NCBI GenBank assembly: GCA_000328365.1
Contig: KB311138.1
Coordinates: forward strand, 230,022-294,021
DNA length: 64,000 bases
Direction: 5' to 3'
Origin: Capitella teleta
Taxonomy: Eukaryota > Annelida > Polychaeta > Capitellidae
Position 1 is the first letter of the stretch, and each line of letters opens with the position of its first letter. Under the pieces are notes generated by a model. It was not told the origin of the DNA. It worked only from the letters and a program-made list of their open reading frames with translations, and made no database searches. This document shows, in pieces, positions 25,701 to 40,100 of this stretch. A program made the position numbers and the translations under genes.

Positions 25701-28700
25701 GTAGTGTATATTTGTAGCACGCATATGCGATTGAGTATTTTATCTAGAAAAAGTTACCCTTAATTTTTGGCCCACCAGGGCGAATTGAAGAGACCCGCTC
25801 ATAGTGAAGGCTTCCTATAAATGTTAAATATTAGGAGAAAAGAACAAATCACCCACAAAAATTAATGAAAACAAAAACAATAAATTAAAAGAACGAAAAC
25901 TTCTATCCAACTTCGTCTAATAACAACGTTAAACAGCATGCAGTGTATAGTTGGTTGTCATGGTTACCTGTGTACGGAATATCAAGAGCAATTTTCTGTC
26001 CGGCTTTCACAGTGATCTCACGGGGCACCTTATCGGCGTCGATTTTAGGAGGCTTCGACGCTGTAATAGGAGAAATTATCACTTCAGATTATGTGCAACC
26101 GACTAATCCCGCAATTTACCTTCGTCGACGGTGAGTTTACCAGACGTGGAACGAGTTCCAATCTTGCAGGTGTATTCTCCCTCATCGGCCAATTTGCATT
26201 TCTTGATGACCAACGTCTGCAAACCGTTCTCTTCTTTGACATCATAGTCATCGCTGGGGACCTTGATCTCCTCGCCATCCTTGAACCAGGTGATAGGGTG
26301 TTTCTTCGGGTTCTTCACCTTGCACTGGAGCTTCACTTCCTCCTTTTCAACGCTCTTTACGCTCTTCAGGGGCTGACTGATGATGACATCGGCTGAAAGA
26401 TGAGGCAGACAGATGATAAACATGGGTGTACGCTTGTGTGCGTGGTATACTCACGTGCAACATACAGTTTTCCTTTGGTCGTCTTGTCTTGCACTTTGCA
26501 CTTGTACAAACCCTCGTCTTTGTTTGAAACATTGTTGACACGGAGCTTGCGTTTGTTGCCCTCGCTAATCGCGAAGTACTTAGGGTCATTGGGGTCAATC
26601 AGCTGTAATTAACTTATATTGTTCAGTATCCAGATGCACGATATTCATACCTTATCTTCCCTGTACCACTTGACCACCGCCATCGAGTCATTGACCTCGC
26701 ATTCTAGCTCGGCAGCCTCTTTTTCATACGCGTCAATGTCGTGCATATCCTTGACAAAGTCATACTCAGGCTCTGTAAAATACACCCACATTAAACCAAA
26801 CAACAAGCGACTATTTGCTCCCAGAAACAATCGGCAGAAAGCATCAATATTAACCAGAGCCCAACTTCGACCTCTAATCCGAATTTAATTATGTCTGTTC
26901 TATTGATTGGACATCGGATGCTTTGAAGCGGTTCAACTGCTAGCGCTAATTGGCGAGTAGTCGTCGAACTGCTTAGCCTTGAATCTACACGGTTGGAGAG
27001 CGAAAGCCGATCAAAAATCGGATGGTGTATTGTTTTGTAGCGAATCGAATCCATGAACTCTCTAAAGAAACTTATTGGCCTTAGGGTGTGTTGACTCCGG
27101 CGGCAGGATTTTCCTAGCTCTGGTAAGTGGACCATAGTCACCATACCTCCATATTTCCTGATACCACTACATTTTACTTCATACATTTACATTTGTAATG
27201 CAGGCATACATTTGATCTGATGTGTACAATGCAGCACACCAAAAAGCAAGATGTGATACGTCAATAGAGCACAAGGTAGCAGCTAATTGAATGGAGATTA
27301 CCTTCGACTTTAACTTGACAGGTGGTGGAGTCACCATCGACCTCGCAAGTAAACTCGGCTTGATCATCAGGAGAAGCATCCATGACTTTTAGAACGCATC
27401 GATTCTCGCGACGAGACAGCTCGTATTTGCCAGCAAGGTACTGAAAAGAAACAAAAGCCCGTGGATATCATGTATAGGAATTACAAGTCATTTAGAATAG
27501 TCAAAACGTCTTCCTTTCGTATTCAATCGGACCTCGATAATCTGGCTGCATCAATGGGTAGTAAAGAAGCTGAATTACATAGCATTTCAAAAGATTTATG
27601 TCTGTGGCTCAAATGACTGGACTGTGAAATTGACGAATTGTTAATACATATTGTGCTGTTTGTATAATTATTGGGATAAACGACTGTTGAGAGAAAATTT
27701 TTAGTCGGAATGTAGGACGTTTTCGATAAATGCTTTCATGATTTCAATGTCGCGGGCGTGTGTAAGCATCTTCTTCAAAGGAAACCTAGAGGGGATCCAA
27801 GTGATCAAAGAAAAACAAGATCAGTTTAATGGATTATAGGCTGTTAATACTACTACTTTAATGCCTTGAGCTGTGATATTCCTGGAAGAACATTTACAAC
27901 ACGATATCAGCCTATTAAATCAATTAAAATGACAGGTCACTGTCTGTAGATATGGCTTTGCAAATGAAAAATATGTGTCAGTCCCTACTAGACAGAAGGT
28001 CAGTTAGAATTAGACCATAGGTTGTTGGACGCTAATTCAAATCAGCTCAGTTTTTAAATATTCCAACAATTTGATGCAGAATAAAACTAAAGTAATAATA
28101 GCTCAGGAGCAGAAGAATAAAGAAAGTATTGTGTCACTGACAAAAGATTGATCTTATTTCAATATTTTTTGAGTCACTACTGAGCGATTTAGCGAGCAAG
28201 GGGGGAAATGGATTGGAATTAACAGTGGTGTGTTTTCTCAGTAATCCACCGGATCACGGTGAGATCAGTGGAGGCTAAACTTAAAGCCATGCTTATCCAC
28301 CAACGACACGTATTTCTTAAGGCAGGGGGAGATTTTTGCTATTATACATCAGTGCTGTAGGATTTCTACGATCACTGACAATAAAACTATCTAGCAATCG
28401 AGCCATGGTGGGTGAGACACATCTCAGGTCAATACCACAGGTCATGAATATTCTTTGTCTTTGCAGAACACGCTTGTTCAACTGACGGTTGATCGCGACC
28501 GCCTGAAAGACGGTCAACGTAGGGCGACGACGACGACGAGGCACAAGTCCATCGTCCCAGCAACGTCTATTTCAGCCCCACTGATACGCGAGAGGATGCT
28601 GTCGATCTGGACGCACCATGAACCTGATCGACTATACATGGTGCCCATGGATAAAGGTGACCCCCACGAGCAGGTTAATGACTTCCTTGAAATGCATTAC

Positions 28701-31700
28701 CGGGCAAACCAAAGGAGCTATTCGTTGGCATTGCTCGTCTCGGGCACAGAGTATCCGATCCCCGTGATGAAGCATAATATGGATCTGGATTACGGCATCC
28801 TGTTGTGTTTACCTCTGCTCAACGTGCAAGTGCACATTCAATTGCCATCTGGAAGCATATTCAAGGAATCTATCAATCCGATGAACTCAATCCTGGACTT
28901 GAAGGAGAGTATAAATAAATCGATGGGCTATCCAGTTGAGTACCAGGATATATTATTCAATGCCCATGCCTTAGGAAATCACACTCTTATCATGGACCAC
29001 AAAATCAAGACAGCTGCAAAGCTTCATCTCTTCTTGCAGCCAAGTAAGCCTTTCTCAGTGCACGTGAAAACGTTCTGGGGGAGTACGTACATGGTGGAGG
29101 CAACAGCTTGTATGACGGTCGGCCAGCTATTGCAGGCTGTCCTACAGAAAACTTTCTCGTCGTCTTTTTCAGAACTGAAGGAACGAATGTTTCAGTACAA
29201 ATCCATGTACAGTCATTTGCTGATGGTGGAGTATAACATGACAATCCTAGATAATAACACCTGCTTAAACCAGCACAACATTAAAGGTGGATCCACGCTT
29301 CAGGTGATGTCAATCAGTGAATCCCGTAAAGACAACGTCAAGAACCTGGAGATAAAGACCCATACTGGAATGGCGTGGAGCCTGAAGGCGGCAGTGTATG
29401 ATACTTGGTTTATAGTCGCTCTCCGTCTGCATGCAAAGTGCACAGTTTCCCTCGATCGAATGGTGCTCACATTGAACAACAATGTCATCAACATGCAGTG
29501 CACCATTGGTGCTCTGCGGCACAATAATACCCTGGAAATATGGTTGGAGGTTGTTGAGGAAGCGGCTTCCATCGCTGGTGCAGACGCTATTATGCTCAAT
29601 ATTAAACTTCCTTCAGGCATCAACGAAAGTCTCACATGCTCATTCAAAGACCAAGTCAAGGATGTGAAATCCAGGCTGCAAATGACAGGCTACAAGGACG
29701 TTATGTATCACGATCTTTATTTGAAGAAAGTCAAAATGCCTCCTCAGAGTCGACTAAGTGATTACAAGCTTCAAAACAACGCTCAGTTAGAGCTGAAGCT
29801 AACAGAATTTCCCATTTACATCAGTCATGGTCCAAACGCCTTTGCTATTCCGGCTAGCACCAAGTGGACAGTGCAGGAGTTGATCGCGAAAATCACTGAA
29901 AAGTCTTCCTTGGTGACTGATAAATGCCAACTACTCTACAAAGGTGAGGCAGTTAATAGAGTGCGCCCCGATCTGGTTAGTCTCGATCGAATTGGTGCAA
30001 CTGTTCATTCCAAAATTTTCATTGAGTCAGCCGTGGAAGTACACACGGTGCAGCTGCTGACTGATACTGACATCACTACAGTCAAATCCAATCTGGAATC
30101 CCACGAAACGCAGCCTTTCGAAAAATTATGTCAGAGCCCAGCAGCATTGATAATTAATCTCAAGTGGTTCTTCAAGTGGAGGTATCCACAGTCAGGGAAA
30201 ACCTTAGGTGTCCTGGACCATCGGAACACCAGGAGGACCTTCAAAGAATTAAGCAAACCCGTCCTACAGATCCTTGGTCAGGCAGAAAACAAAGGCGCCG
30301 AGAAAACCATCTATCCAGTCGGTAATGACCTAAACACCGAAACTGTTTGCACACCTCCCGATGACGTGTCAAGTCGATTTACTGTATCAACCGATTCTGA
30401 CAGCCAGAGATTAGAAGGGGTGAGTTCCAACACAAGTTCGTTAGACGGGGGTTCCAACAGTCTCCTGCCATCAATTGGGAAATCCAGTCTGAAAGGTTCA
30501 GACACTGATGGCAGTCGGCGCAAGCACATGACGGTACGCTTTGAGCTGCCAGATAAACCTGACCGTCGTGTGTCCAGATCCAGAGGGATGCTCACCAACG
30601 GACTAACTACTGACTACTTCATAACAGACAGTCCTAAATTTGGACCGCTTGCTTCTCGGTCTGACAGACACTGTGTCAGTGCTGTAGACATCACACGCAT
30701 TAAGCTTGGCTCTGTCATGCCAAACTATGCCCATTACAACGATCAAAGTGTGAAGCCGGCAAGCAGGAAAAAGAGGCCAGCTCCTTCTTTCGTCAAATAC
30801 CAACAAAGTCTCTTGAATTACCCGCTTCCATTCAGTGGAAAAAACATCGCTATCCGAGGACAATGTTCCATTCTAAAATATCAACGCACCAAGAAGCAAA
30901 CTGAAAATTTGGAAGCTCTGAATAGATCAAAATCAGACATTGGTTACACCCGTGTAATGCAATCCTCCACAAAATGAAAGGGTACTTGGTGCTCAGGTTA
31001 ACGGAGTCCAGTGATACTATATTTCATTATCAACCTACCTCGATTGGTTCGCCGTTCTTCAACCATTTGACCGCAGGTCTGGGATCCGACAGCATACACT
31101 CAAGCACTAGCTCCTTCTTCTGGCGGACATTAAGTTTCTTCGGCAGCTTTTGAGTGAAAAAGAAGCTCGCTTTCTTCTCTGGAAATATTAAGTTATACAC
31201 GGAGACCTTACTCATAGGAATACTGAATTGAACAGGGTACCTGTGATGGTGAGATAGGCATTGCATGACTTGTCGTCAGCTGTCACCACATATTTGCCCT
31301 GATCCTCCATGGCGATGCGATTGATAATCAGTTTGATCTCGGTGCCCTCGTTGACAAAGTTGTACTTGTGGCCTTGGAAGACCTCCAACTTGTTCTTATA
31401 CCAATGGATCCTGGCGTTGGGCTTCGAGTATTCACACGAGAAGACAGCCTTCTGATCCTTCTCCTTTGCTTCCACATCTTCCAACTCTTTGATCCAATAA
31501 TCCTTTGCCTGTAAAACGGACAGCAGAAAGACAAGAATTATACAATCGAACTCATTGTTAAATTTCCATTCTGTCAATCTGTTTCAGTGGTGTCAATTCA
31601 GAGACAAATAATATTTGATTTGTGAAACTTCTACTGTAAATAAATTATTTGATAATAACACATGATATTCATTACTTAAATTTAATTTTATTCAATAATG

Positions 31701-34114
31701 TCAATAATGTAGTTTTAGTTTTTAAAAACATTATGAATCGCAGCGACATGCTTAGGTGTTAGTTATTATTGCAACTGCGCAGCTCTCCTGCAAGAAAGAA
31801 TAAAATGCACTCAATGAAAATACATATGATCTGTTAAAGAAGCGCAGTGCGATCGACACAGAGAAAAAGAGAGATATAGGCACTCACCAAAAGAGAAAAC
31901 ACTTGATAGCGACAACTGGATTGATAACCCTCGATGCATTTGTCATAGAATCAGCGAAATTCTATGGCAAATGCATCATTCAAAATCACAAAGCGAGACG
32001 TGTAGAAATGAGAATTTTTTTCGTGAGGGACAATTTCTCAATTTGGGGTTTGTTATTACCGAAGCATATATAGCAGACGGGTCCATATGCTTCAGTTCGT
32101 CCACGGCGTGGTGAACCCCGTCGGCACCATCCTCTGTGACCACCTAAAAGCATCAGTGAAATAGAAAGAGTGCGAAGCGTGAGATTAGTTAGGCCGATCG
32201 CAAAGAGAAATGGCGCCATGCAAAGGAGATCAATCAGCGTCCGACCAACCACAAGACATGTCCGCCCAGCGCCAACCATGCTGCACCATTCGGGCATGTT
32301 TGTCCTATATGTTATCAGAGGAACATATAGTAATCATGAGAGAAGGAGAAGAACTAGAGGCAGGACGTCAAAGGACCTAAATATAGATATTCCATGTTGC
32401 GCTGGTGCAAAGAGGATAGAGAGAAAAGAAGGACGGAACTGGACCATCCAGCGAGCGAGGATGAGTCAGGGCATCCGGGATCTACCTTCTCCGGCGGCTT
32501 ACGGTGCTGTAAGTGGGGCCAGTCTGGAATGACGTCAGCGAGCGACGTGCGGCGCATTACCAGCGATTTGCGTCGCTGACTCTGCGCCAGCTCCAACTGC
32601 TCGACGTCGACGCGCTTTGGCAGTGGCAGGATGTCTTCGTCGTCTTCGAAGTCTACAAGGGAACCGCGGCGCTCAGGCTGAAGACAACACGTCAAACACA
32701 CACGGTTATTGCAAAGCATTAGGGGCCTGCGAGACATGCAGCAGCAACAACGGCATCAGCAACTGCTTTCTAGGACTACGCCCCCCGCGTGTTACCCACG
32801 TGACATACAGTAATCAACATAATATATCCACGAGGCATTATCGTTGAGAATATTCATCAAAGAAAATATCAATCAGAATCAAGAATCAAGATCAGAATCA
32901 GAATCATTAGAATCAAAGAAAGCAAAGAAATACGGATGAACTGCCCATAAAAAATAGCAAATCAAAGAAATAAACACGGCCTAAACATATTTGTGTGTGC
33001 TCTAAATGAAACATGAAATATGTATCAGAATCATTATTTTTGTTTGTGCGTGGATGTCGTCTAAATGTGAGAGAGGGCAGAAATGGAACTGAAATGGAAA
33101 TGATCACGATATAAAATCAACTTTATTAATGCTCTCATGTATATCTCATGTAACAGTAAAAAGATGGAATCAATATGAATGCACAACTTACACATTATGA
33201 TTGAAGATAATACAAAAATCTCACAAGACCACTGATCAAGCTCTTCTTTACATTCATAAGCGACTGAAATGAGTAAAATGAACACATTGTATGTCGTATA
33301 ATAGATCTAAGACGAAGCAAATATACTCAGTCAACAAATCTATGGGAAGGCGACACTTAGCATAAATTCTGAAATTTTTGGACGCATTTCAACAGTGGCC
33401 TTTTTAAAATCCAATGATTTGTTCATCAAGTACATGTCCGTGTTTCGCAAAAAAAAAATAAAAAAATAATAATAATAAAAAAAAAAAAAAAAAAATAAAA
33501 AATAAAATAAAAATAAAAATAAAAATAAAAGTAAATGCATAATTTTCCAGCACCCTATCAAATGTCATTAATGCCATATTATAAAACAAAATGGAGAGAT
33601 GATTGTTTGAAAAAAATTCACAGCAAAATTCATGAGATAGATTTGGACTTCATAGATGTTGATATTAGGATTTACATATATGTAAATATTATGATTCTAT
33701 TTTATTGTAAGTATAAAATATGTAATTGAAAATGGAGTCTGAAGGACATTTACAAGGTCATCGTCTCCATTTATTGGCTCACTGGAATGGAGGACAGTTG
33801 TTGAGTAGATACCCTTAATTGAAATTTAAATGACTGTTTGAACATCACAGAAAATACATTTTAACACGAATGAACGAATTGCAGAGAACAATTCATACAA
33901 TGGTTCAAATATTGTAGGCTACTTTGAATGAAAAAAAAAAAAAAAAAAAGAAACAGAAAAAAAAGGAAACCCCCCCACAATAACAGCAAACCGAATAGCC
34001 ATTTTCACGAAGGGAAAGAATTTAAATTCAAACATAAAACTGATGTTCGGGCTATAAATCAGGATTGCGGAATGTCATTAACAAAGTAACAGCACATAAC
34101 AAATACATTCAATA

Positions 34115-34155
<41 letters not shown>

Positions 34156-37100
34156 AAAAAAAACAGGAGGGTAAAGAACCAGAATGGTAAATAAAATAAT
34201 GTATTCAATAAATGAATTTTGCATTTGAAAAAGAAACAGCTGTGTTGTCCAAAGATTTCTCAACAGTGCACTTCATCAGAATGATGACATTAGGTTAATC
34301 CCCCATGCTCCTCTTAATTATTTTAATTTTATTTCTAGTAATCGACCGTATACATTCTACATTGTACATGCATATATGCACAATGATCATATATGCGGGT
34401 AGCATGGCGAGGGTAACTTAATGAGATCGAGTTATCTGTGGCCTTTCTCGCTTCTTCTGAAACCAGAGTGAACAAGTTTCCATTTGCCGAGATTTACTCA
34501 TAACCTTTTTGGTAGCTGATTGTAATATTCATATGATTGTTCTATATGACAATGATATGCATGTGAGTCGCTGCATAATATTCTTGAAAATACACAACTG
34601 TTCAGCAAAACAAATATGCAAAACTTTATTGCTCCTTTGCATATTTATTATTATTTTATAATCGGAATATCATTTAAGTATCTGAAAACTAAAACTTAAT
34701 ATTATGTATAATAAACGAGCCACATTCTGTTATAACATGTATAACACTAAACCTAACCCCTAACGCCTAACCAGAATATTTTTTTTAGCATTGAATTTAA
34801 TCAGTAGTGTTTGATAGAATAATATTTATAATGAAACAGCAACCCGGTTTCCTTCGTTGGATAGCTTGCCTTTTGGCATACTGAATTGTGATGCCTGATT
34901 ATCGTGACTTTTTTTCCAGCGTTGCATTGCACGAATAAGTTGACATTTTCTTGGCAAATGGAAATCATGTTTTCAGATGTTTTGCTTCGAAGACTCTGCA
35001 GACAAGATTTTCAGTACACTAGCAAGCGTTGAACTCGCAATGCAGCGACCCGTTAGCCTATTCGTCCAAAGTCACCCAGCATTAGACGTTTTTAAATGGC
35101 TGTGGGATCAGCGCATTGCAAGTCTTTTGCAAGTGTACTGGAAATCGAGACGAAATTTTTGAACACTACGGCTGTTTCTACTGAAAAATACCTGCTCAGA
35201 AATTTATAAGACATAAAATTAGTGCAGATACACTACAGCTACAAAGTAATGTCATAATATGAATAACCATTACTTATATACTTGAAAAATCAAGAGCTAT
35301 TATAATGCATACTTTTTACAGTATACATACTATAAACGATAATCACAAAGAGTATATATCATGAAGTCCGTGGCATCACCTCTTTAACTTTGAACTGCGG
35401 TTTCTGTATGTTGTCCAGCGATGGCCAGTCAGGGATGAGCTCAGCCAGCGATGATCTCCGTCGGACGGAACTTCTACGCATGAATAGCCGCATCTCTGGA
35501 TTCGAAATGCACTCGGGCGACATCAACGGATGATCAATGCTAGGGCTGCCGTCTGGCTTCGGACCCTCGAAGTCATCATGCATGCTGTCTTCGTCGTCGA
35601 GGTCTCCATTCTCCTCCTGCCTCGTGATAATACTTTGTGCAGGGGTTGGAATATTTTGTTTGTATGGAAGAAAACTATGTCCCAAGTAAACCATCGCAAC
35701 TTAGAAAGACCCTCTTGAAGCATGGAATATGTACATCAAAAATAAACTAGGAAAAAGGGAGACAACATCGAAAATTGTTATATTTTGATCGTGAGGATCT
35801 GTTAGCCAAGGGAAGCGTTGTAAAGCACAATAGTAACTGTAAGCAGAATTAGGCGCCTTTGGGGACGCCGCCCACTTAAAAGGCATCAAAGCTGTCGTTC
35901 TTTGGGGGAAGGGGATTTTTGGTGGCGATTTTGCTATGTTCTGAGTCATGCGTCAACAGCTTTGACCACTGCTTTCTGTATGGCTTTGTTGGTGTACTGG
36001 CACCATGTTAGTGCTTAAGTAGCTATGCGCATGCGTAATATGTCACCTTGTCTTCCTTCTTGGCGGCCTTGAGTGCTCCCTTTGACATCTCAATGGCTGA
36101 CATTCTCCTCCCTCTTCTATATTCCGGCTTTTCCTTCTCCACTGGTATTTGTTGAAAAAGAAATTAATGACGTTTTGTGGAATATCACTTGCTCACAATG
36201 TTTGAGATCACCCCAGTCGAGATCGTCGTCCTTTCCGCGTCGCTTCTTGTGATCTCTGTTTGAAAGGGTTTTCAAATATATATCATGACATACTATTATG
36301 CAACTTACTTATGCTTCAGGATGGACCTGAAATCCAGACCAGAATCCTTGGGATCTGAAAAGAAGCAAGACAGAAGTAATAGCAATAACAATAAGGATTT
36401 TATATGGCAATAAACCCCTAAAATGTCTTTTTTTTTTGGTAAAACAAAAGTAAAGTATAAAATATAATGTAACGAGTCAGATTAAAATCATGTAAAATGT
36501 AATGAAAGTAGGTGCTTTCGACAGAGATTAAAATGGCTAATTTTATTACACAGCTAGACGTTAATTAAAAGGTAAAGTATTCTATAGAAAAGATCCCAAG
36601 ATTAACCAAATGAAAATATAGAAATAGAAGAACACACCTTTCACGAATGTATTGAAACCAGCGAACTCAATTGGTTCGCCCTCGGAATTCTCGACTTGAA
36701 CTTTGAACTTAGCCTCGTCAGTCAGTTTGCATTTCTTGATGGTCACAGAACCAATCATGGTCTTTTCGTCCCATTCGACCGTAATGCGAGGATCACTCTT
36801 CATGAGGATAGCTCCTCTGTACCAGTTCATCCTGGGAGGAACCTTCTTAAGGTGCACTTCAGCGTGCATGTCAGCACCTATGATAAAGACCCAGATGAAA
36901 AGAATTCTTCAAGCGATGGTGGATGACACTAACCAATGAAGACGACGGTGTTTTCCGGCTTCACCCGGAAGTACTCGCTCTCCTCGTCATCATCGTCGTC
37001 AGGGACGCGGCTTCCTCGTCTCTTTCCCTGGTGACATGGAATTATTCATTATTATCAAAGTAATTTAGAGAATTCTAACTTACCCCACCATCCTCTGTGG

Positions 37101-40100
37101 ATGCAAAAGAAATGTGAAAACGTAGATTAGATAATGGATGATCATATTATAAGACGAAGAAAATAATTACGATTTCATGTTAAATAAGGTGGATTCACAT
37201 CAAATCAGAACAAGAACACAACGAAAAGTAATAAAAACCAAAAGTGCTGTAGAGGTGGATGACCAGGGAGAATCTGTAGAAAGTGAATTTGCGAGTAACT
37301 CCATCGAAATGTTTGGGAGAGCAAAATTCAGAAAACATCAATTCGTCAGGGTAAATACAATCAACACAAAAAAATGACGAATCAAAGTGGAACGGGAAAA
37401 TTTTTCGGGTTCTTTAATTATAATGTTATGAAGGTTTACCTTCGAACAATTCTAATACAAAGGCTAGAGGCCTAACACGTCCTCGGTAAAACAACTCCAT
37501 GTCCGATATTTGATACTCCGCTGCGCACTACGATATGGTTGAATAATCTGGTTTTACATGACATCAGTATAAATACAACTTAGCTATCTTACAGTAACGT
37601 TATCTATATTTGTGCAGTGAATATTGTATGCATTCGTTTTCAATATTTAACATGGCTAGGAGGGAGTTCACAGTTTAAGAAGAAAAAAAAAATGCAAGGA
37701 AAAGAAATGATTTATACGGAATGATACATAAAGTACCAAAAATAATAATAATAAAATAAATCGAAAATATATTATTCAAGGACGTGTGCAGAACATGCGC
37801 AGCGTGCGAAATCAAGACATCAAATGATGTCACAACAAACAACCTCGACATATGACGTCATCCCAATTCGTCACTTTATGGAAGCCTCTCAAAACACGGA
37901 TTCCACACACTCATTTTAAATGTTGAAAATATAATTGTATCCGCTGGGGATTCTGAGAGACTTCAAAGGTGACTCACAAGGATATAGGATGTTTGTTCAA
38001 TTGTCATAACTCAGAAGCCAATCTGAAAGAGGGGGCTGGGGTGGGCGGGGCGAGGTTACCTTTTTGTGAAGGTACCAGATGATCAGTCTCATATTCCTTA
38101 GATCTTGAATCAGCTGTAAGCCAGAGGAGTGAGTAGCAAGAAAAAGAAGAGAAAAAAGAAACCAAAGTGTCAGTCACCCAGCTACTAAGGTAAATCAAAG
38201 AACATATAATTGAAAATCAACGCTCAGCGCATTATTTTCAGGTGCTTTCACGACTACTATTTACGGTGCCATTTGGGTTTACAAAGCAGGTATGTGTGTA
38301 CGTGGGGATGCCTTCAGTTTGATGCGGGGTGGCTATTATGTGAATAAGTCTCCTCTTAATTCTGGCAATTTGTATCTGATATTCCTGTTTGAATGTGCCT
38401 TACTTTGATTTAAAGGCACAATTATTAGTATCACTGTATTGTTTTGTAATACATTTTTTCCCCTTATTCTTCTGACTTTTTTCTCTAAAATATTTAGTTC
38501 TTCTTCTTTAGTATAAATAATTTCAATTAGATTAAATCAATTTGATGATGCTCTAATACTGCATCATTGTAAAATTACTGAATGGGTATATACGATTTAC
38601 ACTATACATGTACTCTAATATTTGATTCTAGCGCAATACATCTGCTGAGAATTGAACATAGCAAGTTAATACTAGTAAAAAAACATCCATCTTCGAAATC
38701 CAACATTGGCGAGGTTAATGTTGTTTATGGAATTCAAAACTACTGTGGAATTTCAGGTAAAAAACTAGTTATATTACTGATAATTGAGTCGGGAAAATCA
38801 AAATGAAAATGCAATTCAAGCAACAAATACTACCGAAAAAAACATTAAAAATAAATTGCTCGTGGCATATTATTGCATATAGTCGTGTTATACTAAATAT
38901 CTACCATGCTACTACAATGTACTTAGAATTAATCAAGTTTTAAGTAGATTAATTCACTCATCATAGATTTGTCCAAAACCCAGACATCTTGAGCGTATTC
39001 AGGTGCTCATTGCAACGCGAACAACGCCAGGCGCATGCGTGGGGCGGGAGAAGGGAGGGGCGGGGGGAGTGGGGTACCTGTTTCACCACCGCCGCCACCA
39101 ATGGTTTGGTTAGCTAGGCGCCGAAGTCGGCTCAGGTCGCTCGCGGGCAGATCAGGTAGGGAGTCGCCAACCTCCTCCTCGGTTTCCTCTGCAGGTCCCG
39201 AGTCAGATAGGTTGGCATCTGAGAGGGAGCGCGCATCCAGACCGTTCTGCGTGTCTGAAGATGGTGTAGGAGAGGGCAGAGGGAGAGAAAAGAGGCAAAG
39301 GCATGAAAATAAGCCGTGTGAGGATGGGAAGGGTTCAAGGTGAAGGGGAATGGTGCGCTGCTGAAAAGGTATGGGGTCAAGTGGCACAGAATATCGTTTG
39401 ATAGAGAAGCATGAGCGCTATTTTATGTGTTTAAGTCAAATGTTATCAAGTCACAAATTATAAAGTTACTTATGAATGCATTAAAACATTAAACAATTGT
39501 GAAATATGAGGACAATAGCGGAAAGGGGACACAAGTGAACACAGTGTTGTGCAAATGGTGATAGGCAGAGAAACAGAAAATAAGAGAAATCATACATTAA
39601 GAGACATTGACCAGAGAGAAGAAATCGTAGATGGAAGTGAGGGAATCAAACAGGTATTATGTACAAAAGACATAACACAACGTAGATAGAACTGATGAGA
39701 ATAGAAAATAAAACGACATCAGCACCGCAGGAAAAGAGAGAGATAGAGAGAGATGTGACAAAGATTTCCTGGAAAGTTGTAGGACAGTAGAATAGATAAG
39801 CATAAATATATATAAATAGAGAGACAGAGAGGTTGCATATAGAACATGCGGCGGGGTGACAACAAAACGAACATAGAGCATGCTCTTGATACCTTTCTTG
39901 GAATCCAAAGTTGATTTCGGTTTTGGTTTGGACTCTTCAGGCTCAACAATGGTAGGGATGGTTGGAGCTAATAAAACGCGAAGTGAAGAGGATTAGATAA
40001 AATCAAAATGGACGTCGGGGCTAGCACAAGGCAAAAAGCCAGCCCCGATATGAACAAAAAAGACTTCTATCTCTACTGCGAGGTTATGTAATCGTAGAGA

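Larger units (their letters stand above)
32678..35379. other. 2.7-kb intron with simple repeats and an inverted repeat
   Basis: The intron between the two IPDWP exons. It holds an AGAATCA-type tandem tract (about 32871-32925), an A/AAT-rich run (33449-33532), a poly(A) run (34117-34165), a degenerate CCTAA stretch (about 34747-34772) and the 35006-35145 inverted repeat. No nested gene was recognised. Confidence 0.5.

Noticed and set aside
26930-26985. Imperfect hairpin around a GTTCAACTG / TCGAACTGC pair
   Set aside because: Pairing is broken in several places and no RNA family is recognised.
28404-28466. ATG at 28404 with a nearby donor as the start of the nested gene
   Set aside because: Neither splicing at the nearby GT sites nor reading through gives the ubiquitin-like frame; the one in-phase option needs a 26-nt intron.
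34747-34772. CCTAA-rich stretch resembling telomere repeats
   Set aside because: Only three or four degenerate units within an intron; too short for an interstitial telomere claim.
40012-40048. Hairpin TCGGGGCT...AGCCCCGA in an intron
   Set aside because: An 8-bp stem with a long loop is expected by chance in 64 kb.
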